Shown in pieces: positions 8,920 to 21,760 of a stretch of 64,000 bases of DNA. Origin of the DNA: Cunninghamia lanceolata (lineage: Eukaryota > Streptophyta > Pinopsida > Cupressales > Cupressaceae); contig BSBN01000845.1 in the NCBI GenBank assembly GCA_027924645.1, positions 2,232,001-2,296,000 of the forward strand, given 5' to 3'. A program made the translations under genes and the position numbers. The notes below the pieces were generated by a model. It was given only the letters and a program-made list of their open reading frames with translations, searched no databases and had not been told where the DNA came from. Every line of letters begins with the position of its first letter. Within the stretch, counting starts at the first letter, position 1.

Positions 8920-9790
8920 GCTTTAGTAATGCATGTTCATAGGAATGATCTTTTTGTAAAGCTACAAACTTCTTGTTAACCATACATGATTTCCATTCAC
9001 TGCATGACCCACAGAATGAATTTAGGTTTCAAAATTATGATCAAGTTTTCTATAATATCAAACGTTGAGGATCATGTCCACAAACTCCACTCGTACTTTT
9101 TTCAAAGTCCCAAATTGATTTTGGAATTTCAACATTTTAATGAGGGAATAACAATAAGAAATAATTATCTTAAGGATGTTGATACCAGATGGACCTCCTT
9201 GCATGGGCTAGTGCAAAAAGTATTTTGTAGAATATCAATCCTTGATTGGAGTAATGTACAAACATCACCTCATAGTAGAAAAAGCTCCTAACCTCTTATT
9301 TAGGTTAGTTGACATAGAGAAACTTCTAAATTTATCTGGTATTCTTCCCATTCTTGAGGATATAAACATTCTTCTGAAAAATCTCAAGAAAGAACTATGC
9401 ATGTTTTAGAATATACAAAGCTATGTAAAATGCTATGCATGACCCTTGATAATATATATCTATTAGAGAAGTCATTCATAAGTCCAAAATTTAATAGTTT
9501 GCATTTGATAGTTCAAATGTGGACAATACTAGTATTTTTATAGTTTAATGCAAGTGGGGAGTTATATGTATTTTTACAAGGATATGAGATATTAATGCAC
9601 TATTTTTCCAAGGTTAAGCTCACTACCAAAGAAGAGCTTATTACAAGGGAATAGTTTGACAAAGTTGGAAATCTGTAAGTACTACTTTAAAGGATATTGT
9701 AAGATATCTTTCCTCAAATATCAATACCCTCGAGATGAACTACTTCCAGCCATGTCTATTATGTATCCTCAATACTAAAACAATTGTTAA
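8920..9790 (+). pseudogene. hAT-like transposase remnant (DUF4371/zinc-finger MYM type)
   Basis: The best frame begins ISIHCMTHRMNLGFKIM (from 8986). It continues with VEDHVHKLHSYFFQSPKLIL and NYLKDVDTRWTSLHGLVQ, resembling the central region of hAT-superfamily transposase-like proteins (CMAHRxNL, then TRW). After a stop near 9291, another frame gives VDIEKLLNLSGILPILEDIN, and a weak YPQYW-like spot lies near 9740. There is no zinc finger, no dimerisation domain and no terminal inverted repeat that I can see. It is a dead, internally decayed fragment. The assignment rests on motif resemblance. Confidence 0.6.
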
Positions 9791-10786
9791 CCATTTAATT
9801 TTTATAGAAAGACAAAGACCTTACAAAATTAATTTTTCAAAAGTTTAGGATTCAATGGACAACATCTAGAAGAAATTATAAATAAATCTAAGATTACAAA
9901 AAAATCAACCCATTTTGCAACATCAATGATAGAACAGTTTAAATTCATGGAGATTCCTTTCTAAGATGGATCAACAATAAGGATTTGGGAAACATTAAGT
10001 CCGAGTGAAATATTGCATGATTCAATATCAAAATATTTCAAACTTGTTGGTATATGTAAAATCTTTATATTGGGGTTAGTGAAGGATGAGATAATTTTTA
10101 GTTAATTGGGATTCTTGAAATCAAAGATAAGAAACAAATTTGACAAGAATTTATAAAATTTCTTGAGGATGCATACAACTAGATATGATATCTAAAGTTT
10201 TCCTTTTGAACTTAGGGCACTGAGAATCTAGAGGTTCATAGGTGAAAGAAGAGGGTTGTACAACACTTCAAACAATACTAACACATCCAACACAATTAAA
10301 AACATGCCTAGTTGCACTGATGAGATGCAGTTAAGTGGAAGTATGTAGACAATATAAAATGAAGACTAGGGTCGAGATGACTCTAATGGTTAGACTAAGA
10401 GGATGATTTAGCAATTAGAAGAGATTTAGAACTTAGTAAGTATTTATACTATATTTCATATTCTAAAATATTGTTGATGATATTTTATTTGTCTATTAGT
10501 GATACACAGTTTTCAATTTCTATTTAAGAATTAATAAATTAACATATTATTATTTTCCAGTGTTCCATTTTAGAATCTAATTTTTAAACATTATTTTCAA
10601 ATTTGATTTTATTTATACTTGTAGCGTTTAGTTCATAACAATGGGCATACTAGTACACATTTTTCATATTCCATTTAAGAATTAAAAATTTAATATATTA
10701 TTATTTTTCAATGATCCATTTTAGAATCTAATTTTAAACATTATATTTATTTTAAAATTTGATTTTCAACATTGTACTTAAACCAT
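9791..10786. other. Non-coding AT-rich stretch
   Basis: No gene recognised. Two related short stretches near 10495-10620 and 10655-10770 (both with TCCATTTTAGAATCTAATTT) indicate an old local duplication. Confidence 0.45.
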
Positions 10787-10791
10787 TAAAT

Positions 10792-10947
10792 TGTTAGCGT
10801 AATACATTGTTTGGTTCGGTTGTTCAGTTGGTTCAGTTTTAACTGTCTGATGGTTATGCTGTTGCATAACTATATCATCACAGTATTTAACTATGTCTTG
10901 TATCTTTCTTTATCATTGGATGAATATAACAATTTGATTTATTTTCA
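10792..10947 (+). repeat. Copia-2 5' LTR (156 bp)
   Basis: It runs from TGTTAGCGTAAT to ATTTTCA and is followed by TA and the primer-binding site. Confidence 0.9.
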
Positions 10948-11491
10948 TATGGTATCAGAGCGATTGATGGGTCCATGAGTGAAGCTTTGGAGAAATGCCA
11001 TTCTGCTGAGAGCCTAGAAATGTTTGTGTGGAGATGCGTCTACTAATAGAGGAAACATTGCAGTTATGGAGGTACAAATTTTTGGAGGTGTTTAATGTGC
11101 TTCCATTTGCATAAGACATAAGCGATCTTCCTTTAGTTTGTAGAAGAGGAAGAAAATGTGAAAAATCCGAAAGGCGTTGATGTATGTGTTACAATTTGAA
11201 TATTGCAACCAAGTTTAAATCAGCCCTACTTGGCGTGCCGTTTACAAAGCTGGTTGGTTAGATGAAAAACCACTTAAAGGAATGGAGATTTTCAAGATGA
11301 GTACTTGCACTTTTTTCTCCCCTAGTTTTCTATGTATTGGAAGTGAGACTTTAGATGTATTATCAGTCAGGGAAAGGTATGTATTGATCAAGTGTGTATG
11401 GAAATGCAAACCTTTATAAGCAAATATATTTAATTCAGCGTAAGAAGGTCAATTTGGTCTTACCATTTCCTTTTGGAGTATTATTTTTTAT

Positions 11492-12245
11492 ATGGAGATT
11501 CCACAAGTATTCTGGTTTCAATTTTATACTTGGAGAATGAAAATTCAAATGCAACTAATGAATAAAAATTTATGGGGAATAGTAAGTGGAAAGGAAAAAG
11601 CACCTATAGATGCAAATAAGTTATTAGATTGGAGTAGTAGAGATGATAAAGCCAAGGCTATAATTGGTCTTTCTCTTTCTGACACTGAATTGCACCACAT
11701 TGATTTGGATAAATCATTAGCCAAAATTTGGGATAATCTGAATAAATTGTTTGGAGCAAAAGCCGTTAATGCAAATTTTTCCTCTAAAACTTCAATTATT
11801 TAGATTTAAGATGGAAGATGGAATCACAATGTCAAATCATATAAATAACTTGCAGTTTCTCATTAGACAACTAGTAGAGGTTAATGTTATAGTATTAAAT
11901 AGATTGCCTTCAAAATACAACAATGTTGTTTTTACACTCAGTCAAATACCTTCACAAACTCTAGACAGTATGATTTATGCTCTTCTAGCAGAAGAGAAGA
12001 GAACAATAGAAGATTCAGAAGATGATCCTCAGGATAAAGCATTATTCTCAAGAAGCAATTACAAGAGATCAGAGAAAATCAAATTTTTTTATTGTAAAAG
12101 AAATGATCATACAGCTTGGGATTGTAGAACTCGAGCTAGTGATGTTCTTAAAGGAAGGATAAAAAATGAAGGAAACCTTGTTTGCATTGAAGATGATGAG
12201 GATCCACCAGATGGTGCTATTACTTTCTGTGGATATGCCCTTTAA
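11492..12245 (+). pseudogene. Copia-2 Gag with frameshift
   Basis: The first frame from ATG 11492 carries FYTWRMKIQMQLMNKNLWGI and the helix LAKIWDNLNKLFGAKAVNA. Near 11775-11790 a T-rich stretch shifts the frame. Gag continues from about 11780 with LQLFRFKMEDGITMSNHINN, LPSKYNNVVFTL and LLAEEKRTIED. A zinc-knuckle-like FFYCKRNDHTAWDC follows, in which the first Cys of CX2CX4HX4C is Phe. The frame stops at 12245. Domain order and length (about 250 aa) are normal for Copia gag, but the shift and missing Cys make it non-functional as read. Confidence 0.82.
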
Positions 12246-12820
12246 GTAGGCTCATATTGGAGGTAGGCAGCATCAAAGAATGGAGGATTTTCTATCATCT
12301 CAAGTTAGCTTCTCGCTTTGAGATGATGCTTTGCATGAGAAGTGTTTTTGGTTTTGGTTGTTTTGTTTTTCTTTGTTGATGCTGACGGAGCTGACAAATT
12401 TGAAGAATGTATGTTTTGTGAAGATTTTGTATTGGAGACAGGTTTGGGATTTGGTGTTGAGCTCAATATGGATTGTTGTCCAGCAAGCTTTAGAGTATAT
12501 GATAGAGAGTATACCCTTTCGCAGTCACTAGACAATGATAGAGATATGTTGTATCTCTTACGAATTGTTGTCGAATAATTCAAGACTCTGTGATTTGAGA
12601 GCTTGCGACTAAAGAGCTCAAGAACACAGCTCAAAGCTACGCCTTTCTAAGGGTAGATGAGATAGCATGATGGAGCCCCGCTTGGTTTAGGATTTGTTTT
12701 TTGGGAGATGATCTTCTATAAAATATGTATTTATACTATATAATCAGCTTTGTTGAGTATTTTAGAATTAAGGGGGGGTACTTTGGTACTATTGTAGGAA
12801 CAATGTAATAAGGGGGGGAA

Positions 12821-12992
12821 TGTTAGCGTAATACATTATTCGGTCCAGTTGTTCAGTTGGTTCAATTGTAACTGTCTTCAGTTTTAACTGTCTGATGGTT
12901 ATGATGTTGCATAACTATATCATCACGGTATTTAATTGTGTCTTGTATCTTTCTTTATCATCAGATGAATAAAAGAGTTTTCTTTATTTTCA
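12821..12992 (+). repeat. Copia-2 3' LTR (172 bp)
   Basis: Same ends as the 5' LTR. It is longer because a short TTCAGTTTTAACTGTC-like segment is duplicated within it. Confidence 0.9.
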
Positions 12993-12997
12993 TAAAT

Positions 12998-15900
12998 GCC
13001 ATCCCATGACCATAACAAAGCATTCTTAGTAAACCCTTATTTATATTGAATACCTTATGTACTATGTGAAAAATTTTAGGGATATTCAACTAAATTCATA
13101 CTAATCAACAACAATAGCATTTATGCAACAAATATGTATCTAGAAACTAGAGATTTCCTGAAGTAATCAAATAATGGAGATAAATTGAACACAAATGGAT
13201 TTGAGTCATATTAATTTCTAAAAGAATGAATACATAAAAGTATTGCAATATATTTTATAGCATGTTGAACTTCATCTTTTGGGAAGTATAATTTATTATA
13301 ACTAATAGTAACTAACATGTAAATTTATTAACAATTCATAACTAAGAGTGGATCTTTCATTTAATGTATCATGCAAACTTACTTTCAGGGTTATCAATGG
13401 TTTGATGAAACCCAAAAAGTTTGACTCATCTAGGTTCTAAGGAAATTGGTCCTAATCCCACTTCATTCTATCTTCCATCTTCCTTTTGAAGCATCATTTC
13501 TAATGAATCTATATAATTTCTCAAAATTCATTAGCAAACCAAGTTGTTTGAGGTCTTCTACCTTTCCATCCAACTTTTGTAACATTATTCTACATTGATT
13601 TAGAAATTCCTATGCTTCACCTAGATTCATACACTTTTGAATGATATATGATACATTTATTGAGGCATCACTCTAATTGTGAATCCCTTTAGATGCCAAT
13701 TTATTGTTATTGATTCTATGGATCATTTCTAAAAAATTCTTCACTATATTTTCTCTTGAAGTAATCATTTTTTACTTTCAAATAATGTATTGATTAAGTT
13801 TCTAAAAAATTTCCTAGAGACCTGTTGTCATGAAGGATTGCGCCTGAATGCTAAGCCTTTTCAAGATTGGAAATCCCGTGCAACATGGGAACGTTCTCAG
13901 ACTATGGGTTTGCCTATTATGAGAATGAACCTCTAGAAGAGTCGGCTCCCTTTAATGCCCTTTAGATCTGTAAATTGATGGAAAAAAGAGATAGAAGAAA
14001 ACTTGAATAAACTAAAAACTGAACTGAAAATCTATCTAAAGGGGGTGATGCACCAATGTTTTAACTTTAATCTACAACATGACTCACAAACACTTTCCAA
14101 TACACCTATTCTTACAATCCAAACTGATTAGATTCACTACATAAGTAATTCATAGAAAGGCATGAGAAATCTTGCACAAGCTGTGACCTATAATAAATTG
14201 AAATTTGTATACTTGCATCTAATAATTGAGACAAGGAATTTAGAGGTTTTGAAGCAAAACATAGAAAATTCCTATCAAATCACTCACAAAACAAACAAGA
14301 CACCTGAATTCGGATAGAAGAACCCCTAGTTGTATTAGAAAATGGAAGGAATCTCTATAAAATAACAATAAACTGCTGGAAAGTAAGTTCCTGCTACTAT
14401 AAAAACTAGAAAAAATGGCTGAGTTACAAGACATTCTCCCTCTGTAATATGCAAAGGAAAAAAACCAAGAACTAAAGAAAAAAGCATGATCTTTTTCCTA
14501 TAATACAAAATTTATCTCCCAAAGTGGATGGGAAGTCAACTCCAACTCAACTCAACTCCAAAATATGCATGAATGGGTATCAAAAAGCAACTCCAAGTTG
14601 ATGGGCAAGTACAAGTGAAAAGCCTAAAATTTAGGCCCCAAAACTCCTCCAAGATGAGCAAAAAAAGCCTAGAACTCCAAGTCTCAAGGTCCTTGACCAA
14701 AAAACTATCAAAATTAGCCCTCCTTGACCCCAAGGCAAAAATAGAACTCAAACTATCTCTCCTGCATGATCTTACACTTCAGTTCAACTCCTCTCCTATT
14801 TTTGAATGATTAAGAGGCAAAAATAAACTATTTTAAGAATTATTAAATGCAATCCATGTGATTGATTTAATTAGTGTTATGTAATGCATGATTTATCCCT
14901 ATGTTTATTACCTAACAAGTATTAAGGCAATTTAACACATTATTGCACTTATACAATATCTTTTGTCTATTATTTATGCAAAAATATGAGATGAGTTACA
15001 TTACATTAATAGCCTTATAGGAAAATAATACCCCCTCCATCCTTCATGCAAAAATAATCTCTTCAATCTGCCTGTGGACTCATAAGAGAATGCAAAAAAA
15101 TGCCCGTGGTCAACTAAGGTCAAAAGGCCCTCATTGTAATCCATTAACCTTAGTCATATTTACTCTTTTGTTTGCCTCTAAGTTTATTATTGTTTAAAAA
15201 ACAACATTAAACTTCACAAAGCAAATCATATCCCTTATGACTCCCCTCGGCCTACCTTTGCCATTAGGCATCATGACTTGATGTTCACGGGGTCATATGC
15301 TTTTGTGATGCTTTAAGGTTTGAAAAGGAAAACCCTTTAAAAGGTCAAAAATTGTCATCATTCCTTTATCTCAACTTTGTCTTTCACAAGCTCTTGAGGC
15401 ATCTTTTACTAGGTTTCATGATTTTGATAAGTCTTGACCATAGACTCAATTGAATTGCAATGATTTTCAAAGAAAATAAAAGTCAAAAGGTGATTAGCCC
15501 ATGGGCTAGGGCACTTCAAGAAAAAAGGAACAAACCCTAAATCATTATTCAATTCATTCTTTTCATCTTTTGGGCTTTATGCTATGAGTGCGCCACCATG
15601 AAAGGGTTTTGAAGCTCTTTATGCTAGCCTTTGAAGGCTTCATGTTGTTGTTTTAGAGTTATCTTTGGCATTTTCTTGCACTATTGTAAGTAACTTTTTC
15701 ATTTCACTGTGATTTTTCATGTAAAAAATGTTGAGAATACTTCTTTACTTCATTTCTTTACTATGAAAAGACAAGGAAAGCTTCTTTGTTTCTGTGTGCT
15801 CTTCCTTCTTCTCTGCTCTGGTCTTTTCAAAACATGAATATGATGAACTGGGCGTCATTTCTACTGCTAGTTTTCATTTGAAAGCTTTATGCTATGGAAT

Positions 15901-18390
15901 TCAGACTCTACATTTTCTCTAGGAAAACAGTGAAAAGGGCTTTTAGTTTCTCTATGTATGGCTTCAAGATGAGGTTACGAAAATACTCCCTTTTTGCATT
16001 TTCTACAAGAATAAGGCCCTTCATGCCTTCAGCCAGGAATTCCTCATACAAATGAAAAGAAGCCTTAACCCTGTCATTCTTTATGACATCTTATATTTGG
16101 AGCAGTGAAAGTATCCCTAGTAGGGTTTGTTGCAAAAAACACTGTTGTTCATGGTCCTTTTTGCAAGAAATACCCCTAAACATATTGTAGTTCATTCTCC
16201 TCGATTATTGCTACTCTCTAATGAACATTTGCTGTATGAAAACTATGAAGTTTTGCTTCTCTTCATCTTTGTTGACAACCCTACTGGGGTTTCAGTTCCT
16301 ATATCCTTACTTTGCAAATGTAAGCTCTTGATATGTACCATGAAAACTTGGACTCTTGCATAATATAGTAAGGCTTTTATGTCTCTGTTGTTCTTCATTT
16401 TGACAAACCCTAGTGGGTTTATATGAATTCTGAACAGTATATTGTTCTATTATGGCTCAGGTTCTTTGTATGAGCTTTGTGTTTTGCACTTTAAGAAATG
16501 ACTTCTCATATGAGGAGACCTTTATATGATTTTGACATTATTTAGATCTAATGACTTCATGTAGTTTAGCAGACCCTCCTTATATTGACTACTACTTCCT
16601 CGATGGGTAAGAATGGCTATTGTCCTCTTTGTTTGGGTTTTCATGCCTTATACCTATTGCTCCTTCTAACTTGTATTGGTGACTTCTTTACATGCTTGCA
16701 TATGTTGTTCCATAGATCTCTATTTTGTAAAAAATGAAGATGCTCCTATGTTGTCATGACTAACCAATGTTGATTGCCCCTATATGATGGGCTGCTCTGG
16801 AGGTTTGTCATGCACTTTTTCCACTGTGATTGATGTCCTGAAGGTTTCATTGCTTCTTCATATCAATGAGGGTGAAAGCTAAGAAGAGAGAGTCCTCTTC
16901 TATTATCATGATGTTGTTCTATATTTGTATGTTTCATCATTGCTTTCTTGATCATTGTAACAGTCCACTAAAAGGTAGATAGTTCTCTTATACCTCATGG
17001 ATTTTTTCCTTGATTGCCATTGAGGTTGTATGGTGTTTCTTGCATGATTGGGGCAGTCAAGAGTATTATCTTTGTGATTACCATGAAGCCCCCCAATGGC
17101 TACTCATTCAATAGCAATTTTTCACCTCATTCACAACAAAAGGTGATAAATATTGTACTATTCTCTTAGATGTTGTTCATGAGGGCACTATATATTGTAA
17201 ATGTTCAATGCTTTTTCTATTACATTGCTACTATCCATGTCTGATAGTCAATGAATGTTGTTGTTCCTTCCTTTGATGTGGTTATTTGTCCTTCTTGATC
17301 TCCATGAGCTGCTGCCCACTATCATGATAAGGACCTCTCTCTAAGACTGCTCTTCATGCTATTTTGGTACTGATGGAAACCATGTAACACTTTTATGTGA
17401 CTGTCCTTTATGCTGGACTGTTTCTTCATTGACACTTATACTCTATCAGAGATAAGGCACTCTTTGATAATTCATGCTATCTTTATCAATTGTGGACTAT
17501 TCCTTTGATAGTATAATTATTGTCCTTTGATGATATGTTCTGTTGGGCTCTTTCAATGTTCACGTATCATTTGAACTATCTATATGCTCTTCATGCATGT
17601 TCAATATGACTGTTCTATCTACATTTATGACTATTATAAGAGGTGATGTTGATGCAAGATCTTCAAGTACCTGTGTCTGCATAGTGAACAAATATGTTAG
17701 ATGAAAACATAGAGGCTGAAGCCTCTTTCTGATTGTTTGATCTGATATTCTTTCTCCTATTTCATTCCTTTGCATCTGATGTTCAGTTTATTTGTTCTAT
17801 TTTGTTGATCAGATGTAGAATAACAAGTACATTTTGAACTATTGCATATAGAAGTAGAGGTGAAACCCTGAGATCTAACATCTACTTATTTCCTCCTATA
17901 GATTCAATTAGGGTTATCACTAGGACAACTGGAGATGTTGATGCAAACAACAGGATTCGTCATTCACTCAGGCAATGACGGGTCCCAACTTTCTTTTATA
18001 TGCTTTCCTTTAGTTAGATGTACTTGTTTCTCTGCATTATATCATATACAGTTACTCCCACAGCTTGTGTGGGACTATATAAACACTTCTCCTTTGAATA
18101 TAAATAGTTATTTCATGCAAAATGACTTGTGTATAATTTCTCTTTCTTGTAAATCAATTGCATAACATAACTGAACATTATTGCACTTGAAGTGTTTATA
18201 ATCATGAAAAACATGACAAATTCATATGTACCTTTCTGAACTGCATCAAACTGCAATGAATGAACTATAATGAACACAACTGAAACATGATCTATAATGA
18301 CTAGATTAGCTTTAACTTCACCTGTTAGACCTAGGATACCTCCTACCCTACTGGAGTATCATGTTACCTTATCTGGCTCATGTAGCAGCT
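12998..18390. other. Long gene-free stretch with one possible coding remnant
   Basis: I recognise no gene, LTR pair or RNA gene across 5.4 kb. On the minus strand between about 13820 and 13380, adjacent frames read EFLNQCRIMLQKLDGKVEDL and DSLEMMLQKEDGR then NEVGLGPISLEPR. This looks like an old protein-coding remnant interrupted by shifts, but I cannot name its family. The T-rich plus-strand section 15600-17800 shows no consistent frame. Confidence 0.4.
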
Positions 18391-18399
18391 CTAATTGAG

Positions 18400-20060
18400 C
18401 CAATACATGATCTTGGTAGTGTGATCTCTACAACGGTCCTCTATCAAGATAGTAGGCCTTCTAACCTTGCCATTGAACCTAAATTTTCTTCTCCCTTCTT
18501 TTTGAACTCGCTGCTTCTCCAAAGCAACAAAGAAATTGTTGTTACAACCCAACCTAATTGGGTTGCAAAGCATGATTTGGTAACAAGACCATCCATGAAT
18601 TTAAAAATTTTATTTAAATCATCAGTCTTTTACATTATTTCCTCCCAAACGTTATTTTTTATATGAATCATTATGTTTTTATAAAATTTAGATACTCTTC
18701 TTTGGGAAGACTTTTATTCCCTTTGTTGCTTTGTTTAGCTCCACCTACAATTTTTCACTATGTTTTCTCTCTTCCTTGATATTATGTTCCTGCATTTCTT
18801 ATTTTCTTTCTCTTTTGTCAAGTTCTCGTGCACTTTCTTTGCTAAGATATTGGCTTCCGTCAATGTTTTTTTGTAACTTTTGTAACTTGGCTCTTTCATT
18901 ATTATATTTCTTTATACTTTCCTCTAAGTCTTTCTTTATTTAATTCAATTCCACCTCTATATGTTCATTCATATTACTTGTGGATGTAGAGGTATATGTT
19001 TTTATTCTTTTCTCTAATTCATTACTATGTTATCTACCACTTTCTTCCTTTCTTTCTCATATTTTAGGTCTGCCCATAACTTTTCTATTTGATTTTTCAA
19101 CATATTTCTTCATCCTCTACCTTTATTAATGATATGTATGCTACATCATTTTTCTTTTCTGATACATTTATTTTGTCACAACTTTCCATTCCATTATTTA
19201 ATACAGTAAAAGGGTTCTTACTTCATAGTCAAAGTGATGCATATGATCCTTTGGTTTATTTTTAACTTTGAACACAATATACATGTACTCCATGGTATCT
19301 ATATTTGAGGCAAATGGAGGCAATAGCATGGTTTTTGTAGGCTCTAAAGTTACATTAACAATAGTCTCTAGTATTTTCTTCTTTCTTCTTTTAGATCTTT
19401 CTAGTTTCTTATTAAACTTGGCCTTCTAATCAAATCCTAGGACTACTGGCACAATCCAATGCTTAAATAGTGAACAAGTAGTTATAGTGTTGAGGGCATG
19501 TGTAATTGTTTGATGCTAAGGATTAGCCATTCTTTTCCTATTCACAGTAACAATAGGAGGGGTGCCTATTGGAAATAATTCTTTTGAGGTGGAGATAATT
19601 GGAATTGTCATAGTCTTTTACCTCTCATCATGGCCTTGTTCATGGTGATACCATATAGTATCTATTTGTATTGACCTCTTATGAATATTATTTTGTTGTA
19701 GCACTTGCTAACTACTACTACTTGTACCATTACCAATAGTAGCACCAAATTCTCCACCATCTCTTGTACCAATTGAATCTTAAAGATTTTGAGACCTTTG
19801 TGGTACTAGTTGTGATGGTATCTCAACTTGAGGATTTAAATCTGGATCAAATTTAACTATAGTACCTATAATTTTATGCTCTTGTGCATGATTATAAACT
19901 CTAATGCCTTACACATCATGAGGATTTTTAGGGTCTAGCTCTATTACCAAACAAGTGCTATCTTTTCCTATGGGCCCAAACCACCATCTTGATAACCCAT
20001 TTTTTGGGCTATAGATGTCCTTGATGTATATGTTTGTTTTGTGCTCTCACTCAAACTACG
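18400..20060 (-). pseudogene. Unidentified decayed coding region with coiled-coil end
   Basis: Reading leftward on the minus strand, long protein-like stretches are linked by stops and shifts. Near 20000 there is LSRWWFGPIGKDSTCLVIEL then DPKNPHDV; near 19880 KIIGTIVKFDPDLNPQVEIP; near 19350 LPPFASNIDTMEYMYIVFKV. Near 18950-18740 comes a charged, coiled-coil-like run including KDLEESIKKYNNERAKLQKL and SKESARELDKRER. The combined length is about 500 codons. The family is not recognised; a retroelement ORF1 or gag-like protein is possible. It is certainly not intact. Confidence 0.45.
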
Positions 20061-20139
20061 TTTGTATGAACATTCTACAGTAGCATCCAAGAGTTGCTCT
20101 TAATTATCCATTCAGGGAAATTTACATACAAAATTGGCC

Positions 20140-20815
20140 TCCTAAGAAACTCTAAAAAAAATTTATCGAGTTGAAGGAATGGGATAGGAATACCAAATAT
20201 TTTCACATGAATACTTTGAATATTTATTGATCTTATAATAATATTAAAGAGATATGAATGGATGGTAATTGAATTGCAAAAGAATCCTCTATAACAGATA
20301 AAACTACATATTTTTTTAGAAATCTTCTTACTGAAACCAATCCTTTTTATTTTGAAATTTAACATGATTTGTCAGAGCTTATCCCTAGTATAAGTTATGC
20401 TTAGGATAATACGTATTTGGTGAATCCTTTAACAAAGGAAGAGGTCAAATTTATTGTCTTTTCCTTTGAAGGAAACAAGGCCCCAAGCCCTAATGGGTTC
20501 CGTCACTTCTTCTTTTATATGTTCTAAGATATTGTGGCTAGAACCAAGGAGTTTTTTAGACATGGAAGTCTATTAAAAGAGAATAATTCTACTTTTTTAC
20601 TCCTCATCCCTAAGAACATTAGAGCTGCCACTTTTTTAGAATTTTGGCATACTAGCCTCTGTAACTCAGTCTATAAAATTTCTCTCAAAAATCATTGCTA
20701 TGAGAATGCAACAAATTCTTCCCAAGACAATTTCACCACAACAAAGTGCTTTAGTTCAGGAAAGGTAGACTCTTGGCTCCATCAATTCCATTCATGGAGA
20801 CAATGATTCCATCCA
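20140..20815 (+). pseudogene. LINE (L1-type) reverse-transcriptase fragment
   Basis: The linker before RT is marked by ELKEWDRNTKYFHMNTLNIY, the plant LINE DRNTKFFH motif. RT blocks follow: NPLTKEEVKFIVFSFEGNKA with PSPNGF (the KAPGPDGF motif), then after a shift KEFFRHGSLLKENNSTFLLL and IPK (the TFLVLIPK block). The next blocks are LCNSVYKI (PISLCNSIYKI) and, after another shift, SKIIAMRMQQILPKTISPQQ. The fragment ends before the FADD catalytic block. Several stops and shifts are present. No endonuclease domain is seen upstream, and a short A-run at 20819-20833 follows, which need not be its tail. Confidence 0.85.
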
Positions 20816-20833
20816 ATAGTAAAAAAAAAAAGA

Positions 20834-21732
20834 CTATCCACATGAAATCCAATGTAGTAATCCAAAGCAATCCAATGCAATAACCCCAAGAAATCCAATA
20901 CAATAATCCCAATAAATTCCAAAGTAGTTAATCCATCACAAGCAATCCTCATCCACACTTGAATCTTGCAAAGAAATCTAGTCTATCATCCAAAATCATT
21001 CATCTATTTTGTTCCTAGCCTTACTATCAATCTTCATCAACCTAAATCAATCATCATCATTGGGATATATCATTCCCAATCCTCATGTTATTATTAGGAT
21101 ATATCATTCCCACATCAACAACACTATCCTCACATTATTCTTGGGATAGACTATTACCAAATCAACAACACCATGATCATTTTCAATCAATCATAAATTT
21201 TTAGCTTGACCAAGGGTAGCATCTTGTGTGTCTTTGTATCATTTGTGCATGTTCTTGCTTGTTTTGTTTTTGTGTGTGTTATCATTTTGTCATGCATATG
21301 CATTGGTCCTTACAACATATCTACCACAATGAAATCATGTTCTTTCATATCATGGTACCGTAGGCATATGCTTGCTTGCAACCTTTAGTCCTTTATGCAT
21401 GAGACATATCATCACCACAATCTTTATATCATGGTGTATAGAATCAAGTGCTATATCAAACATCAGGTTGCTCACACTAACTAGCATGACTATCCTTTTA
21501 TCCATCATTATCATCTAATCCCGTATCCTCATATTTCCTTTCCATCTATTTTGAGAGCATACATGTGTCCTTCAAACTTGCCTATCCTCTTATGGGAGCA
21601 TCATCTAATCATCCTTACCCCATTCCTCCTCATCACTCCTCCTTCAAGTGGTTGGGGCATCTCTTCCAAAAACCACTATATTATATCTTTCTTTGAAATG
21701 TTGTTACTTCTCTTATTCGCAACACCATCTCA
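20834..21732. other. Non-coding, with short AATCC-rich imperfect repeats
   Basis: At 20840-20950 a roughly 20-bp AATCCAATGCAATAATCC-like motif recurs imperfectly. Near 21060-21150 a GGGATATATCATTCCCA-like phrase repeats two to three times. No gene recognised. Confidence 0.5.
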
Positions 21733-21760
21733 AAGAGGGGCAAAATGTGGACACCTAAAA
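21733..21760 (+). promoter_or_regulatory. Possible Gypsy purine tract and LTR start
   Basis: AAAGAGGGGCAAAA at about 21733-21746 is followed by TGTGGACACC, the form of a Ty3/Gypsy purine tract meeting an LTR. No matching LTR was found, so this is a truncated element end at best. Confidence 0.35.

Larger units (their letters stand above)
10792..12992 (+). mobile_element. Copia-2: 2.2-kb gag-only LTR retrotransposon
   Basis: A complete small element. LTRs at 10792-10947 and 12821-12992 begin TGTTAGCG and end TTTTCA. The flanking 5-bp target duplication TAAAT (10787-10791 and 12993-12997) is perfect. The site TGGTATCAGAGC lies at 10950, and the purine tract AAGGGGGGGAA precedes the 3' LTR. The interior carries only a frameshifted gag and about 560 bp of unrecognised sequence, with no protease, integrase or RT. 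The LTRs differ at many positions and the 3' LTR carries a roughly 16-bp internal duplication, so the insertion is old although its target duplication survives. It depended on enzymes from another Copia. Confidence 0.92.

Noticed and set aside
12305..12634. Overlapping frames on both strands in the 3' part of Copia-2
   Set aside because: No motif; overlapping open frames on both strands in a T-rich stretch suggest chance.
20075..20365. 96-codon minus-strand frame
   Set aside because: It overlaps the plus-strand LINE motif EWDRNTKYFH, which is a far better match.
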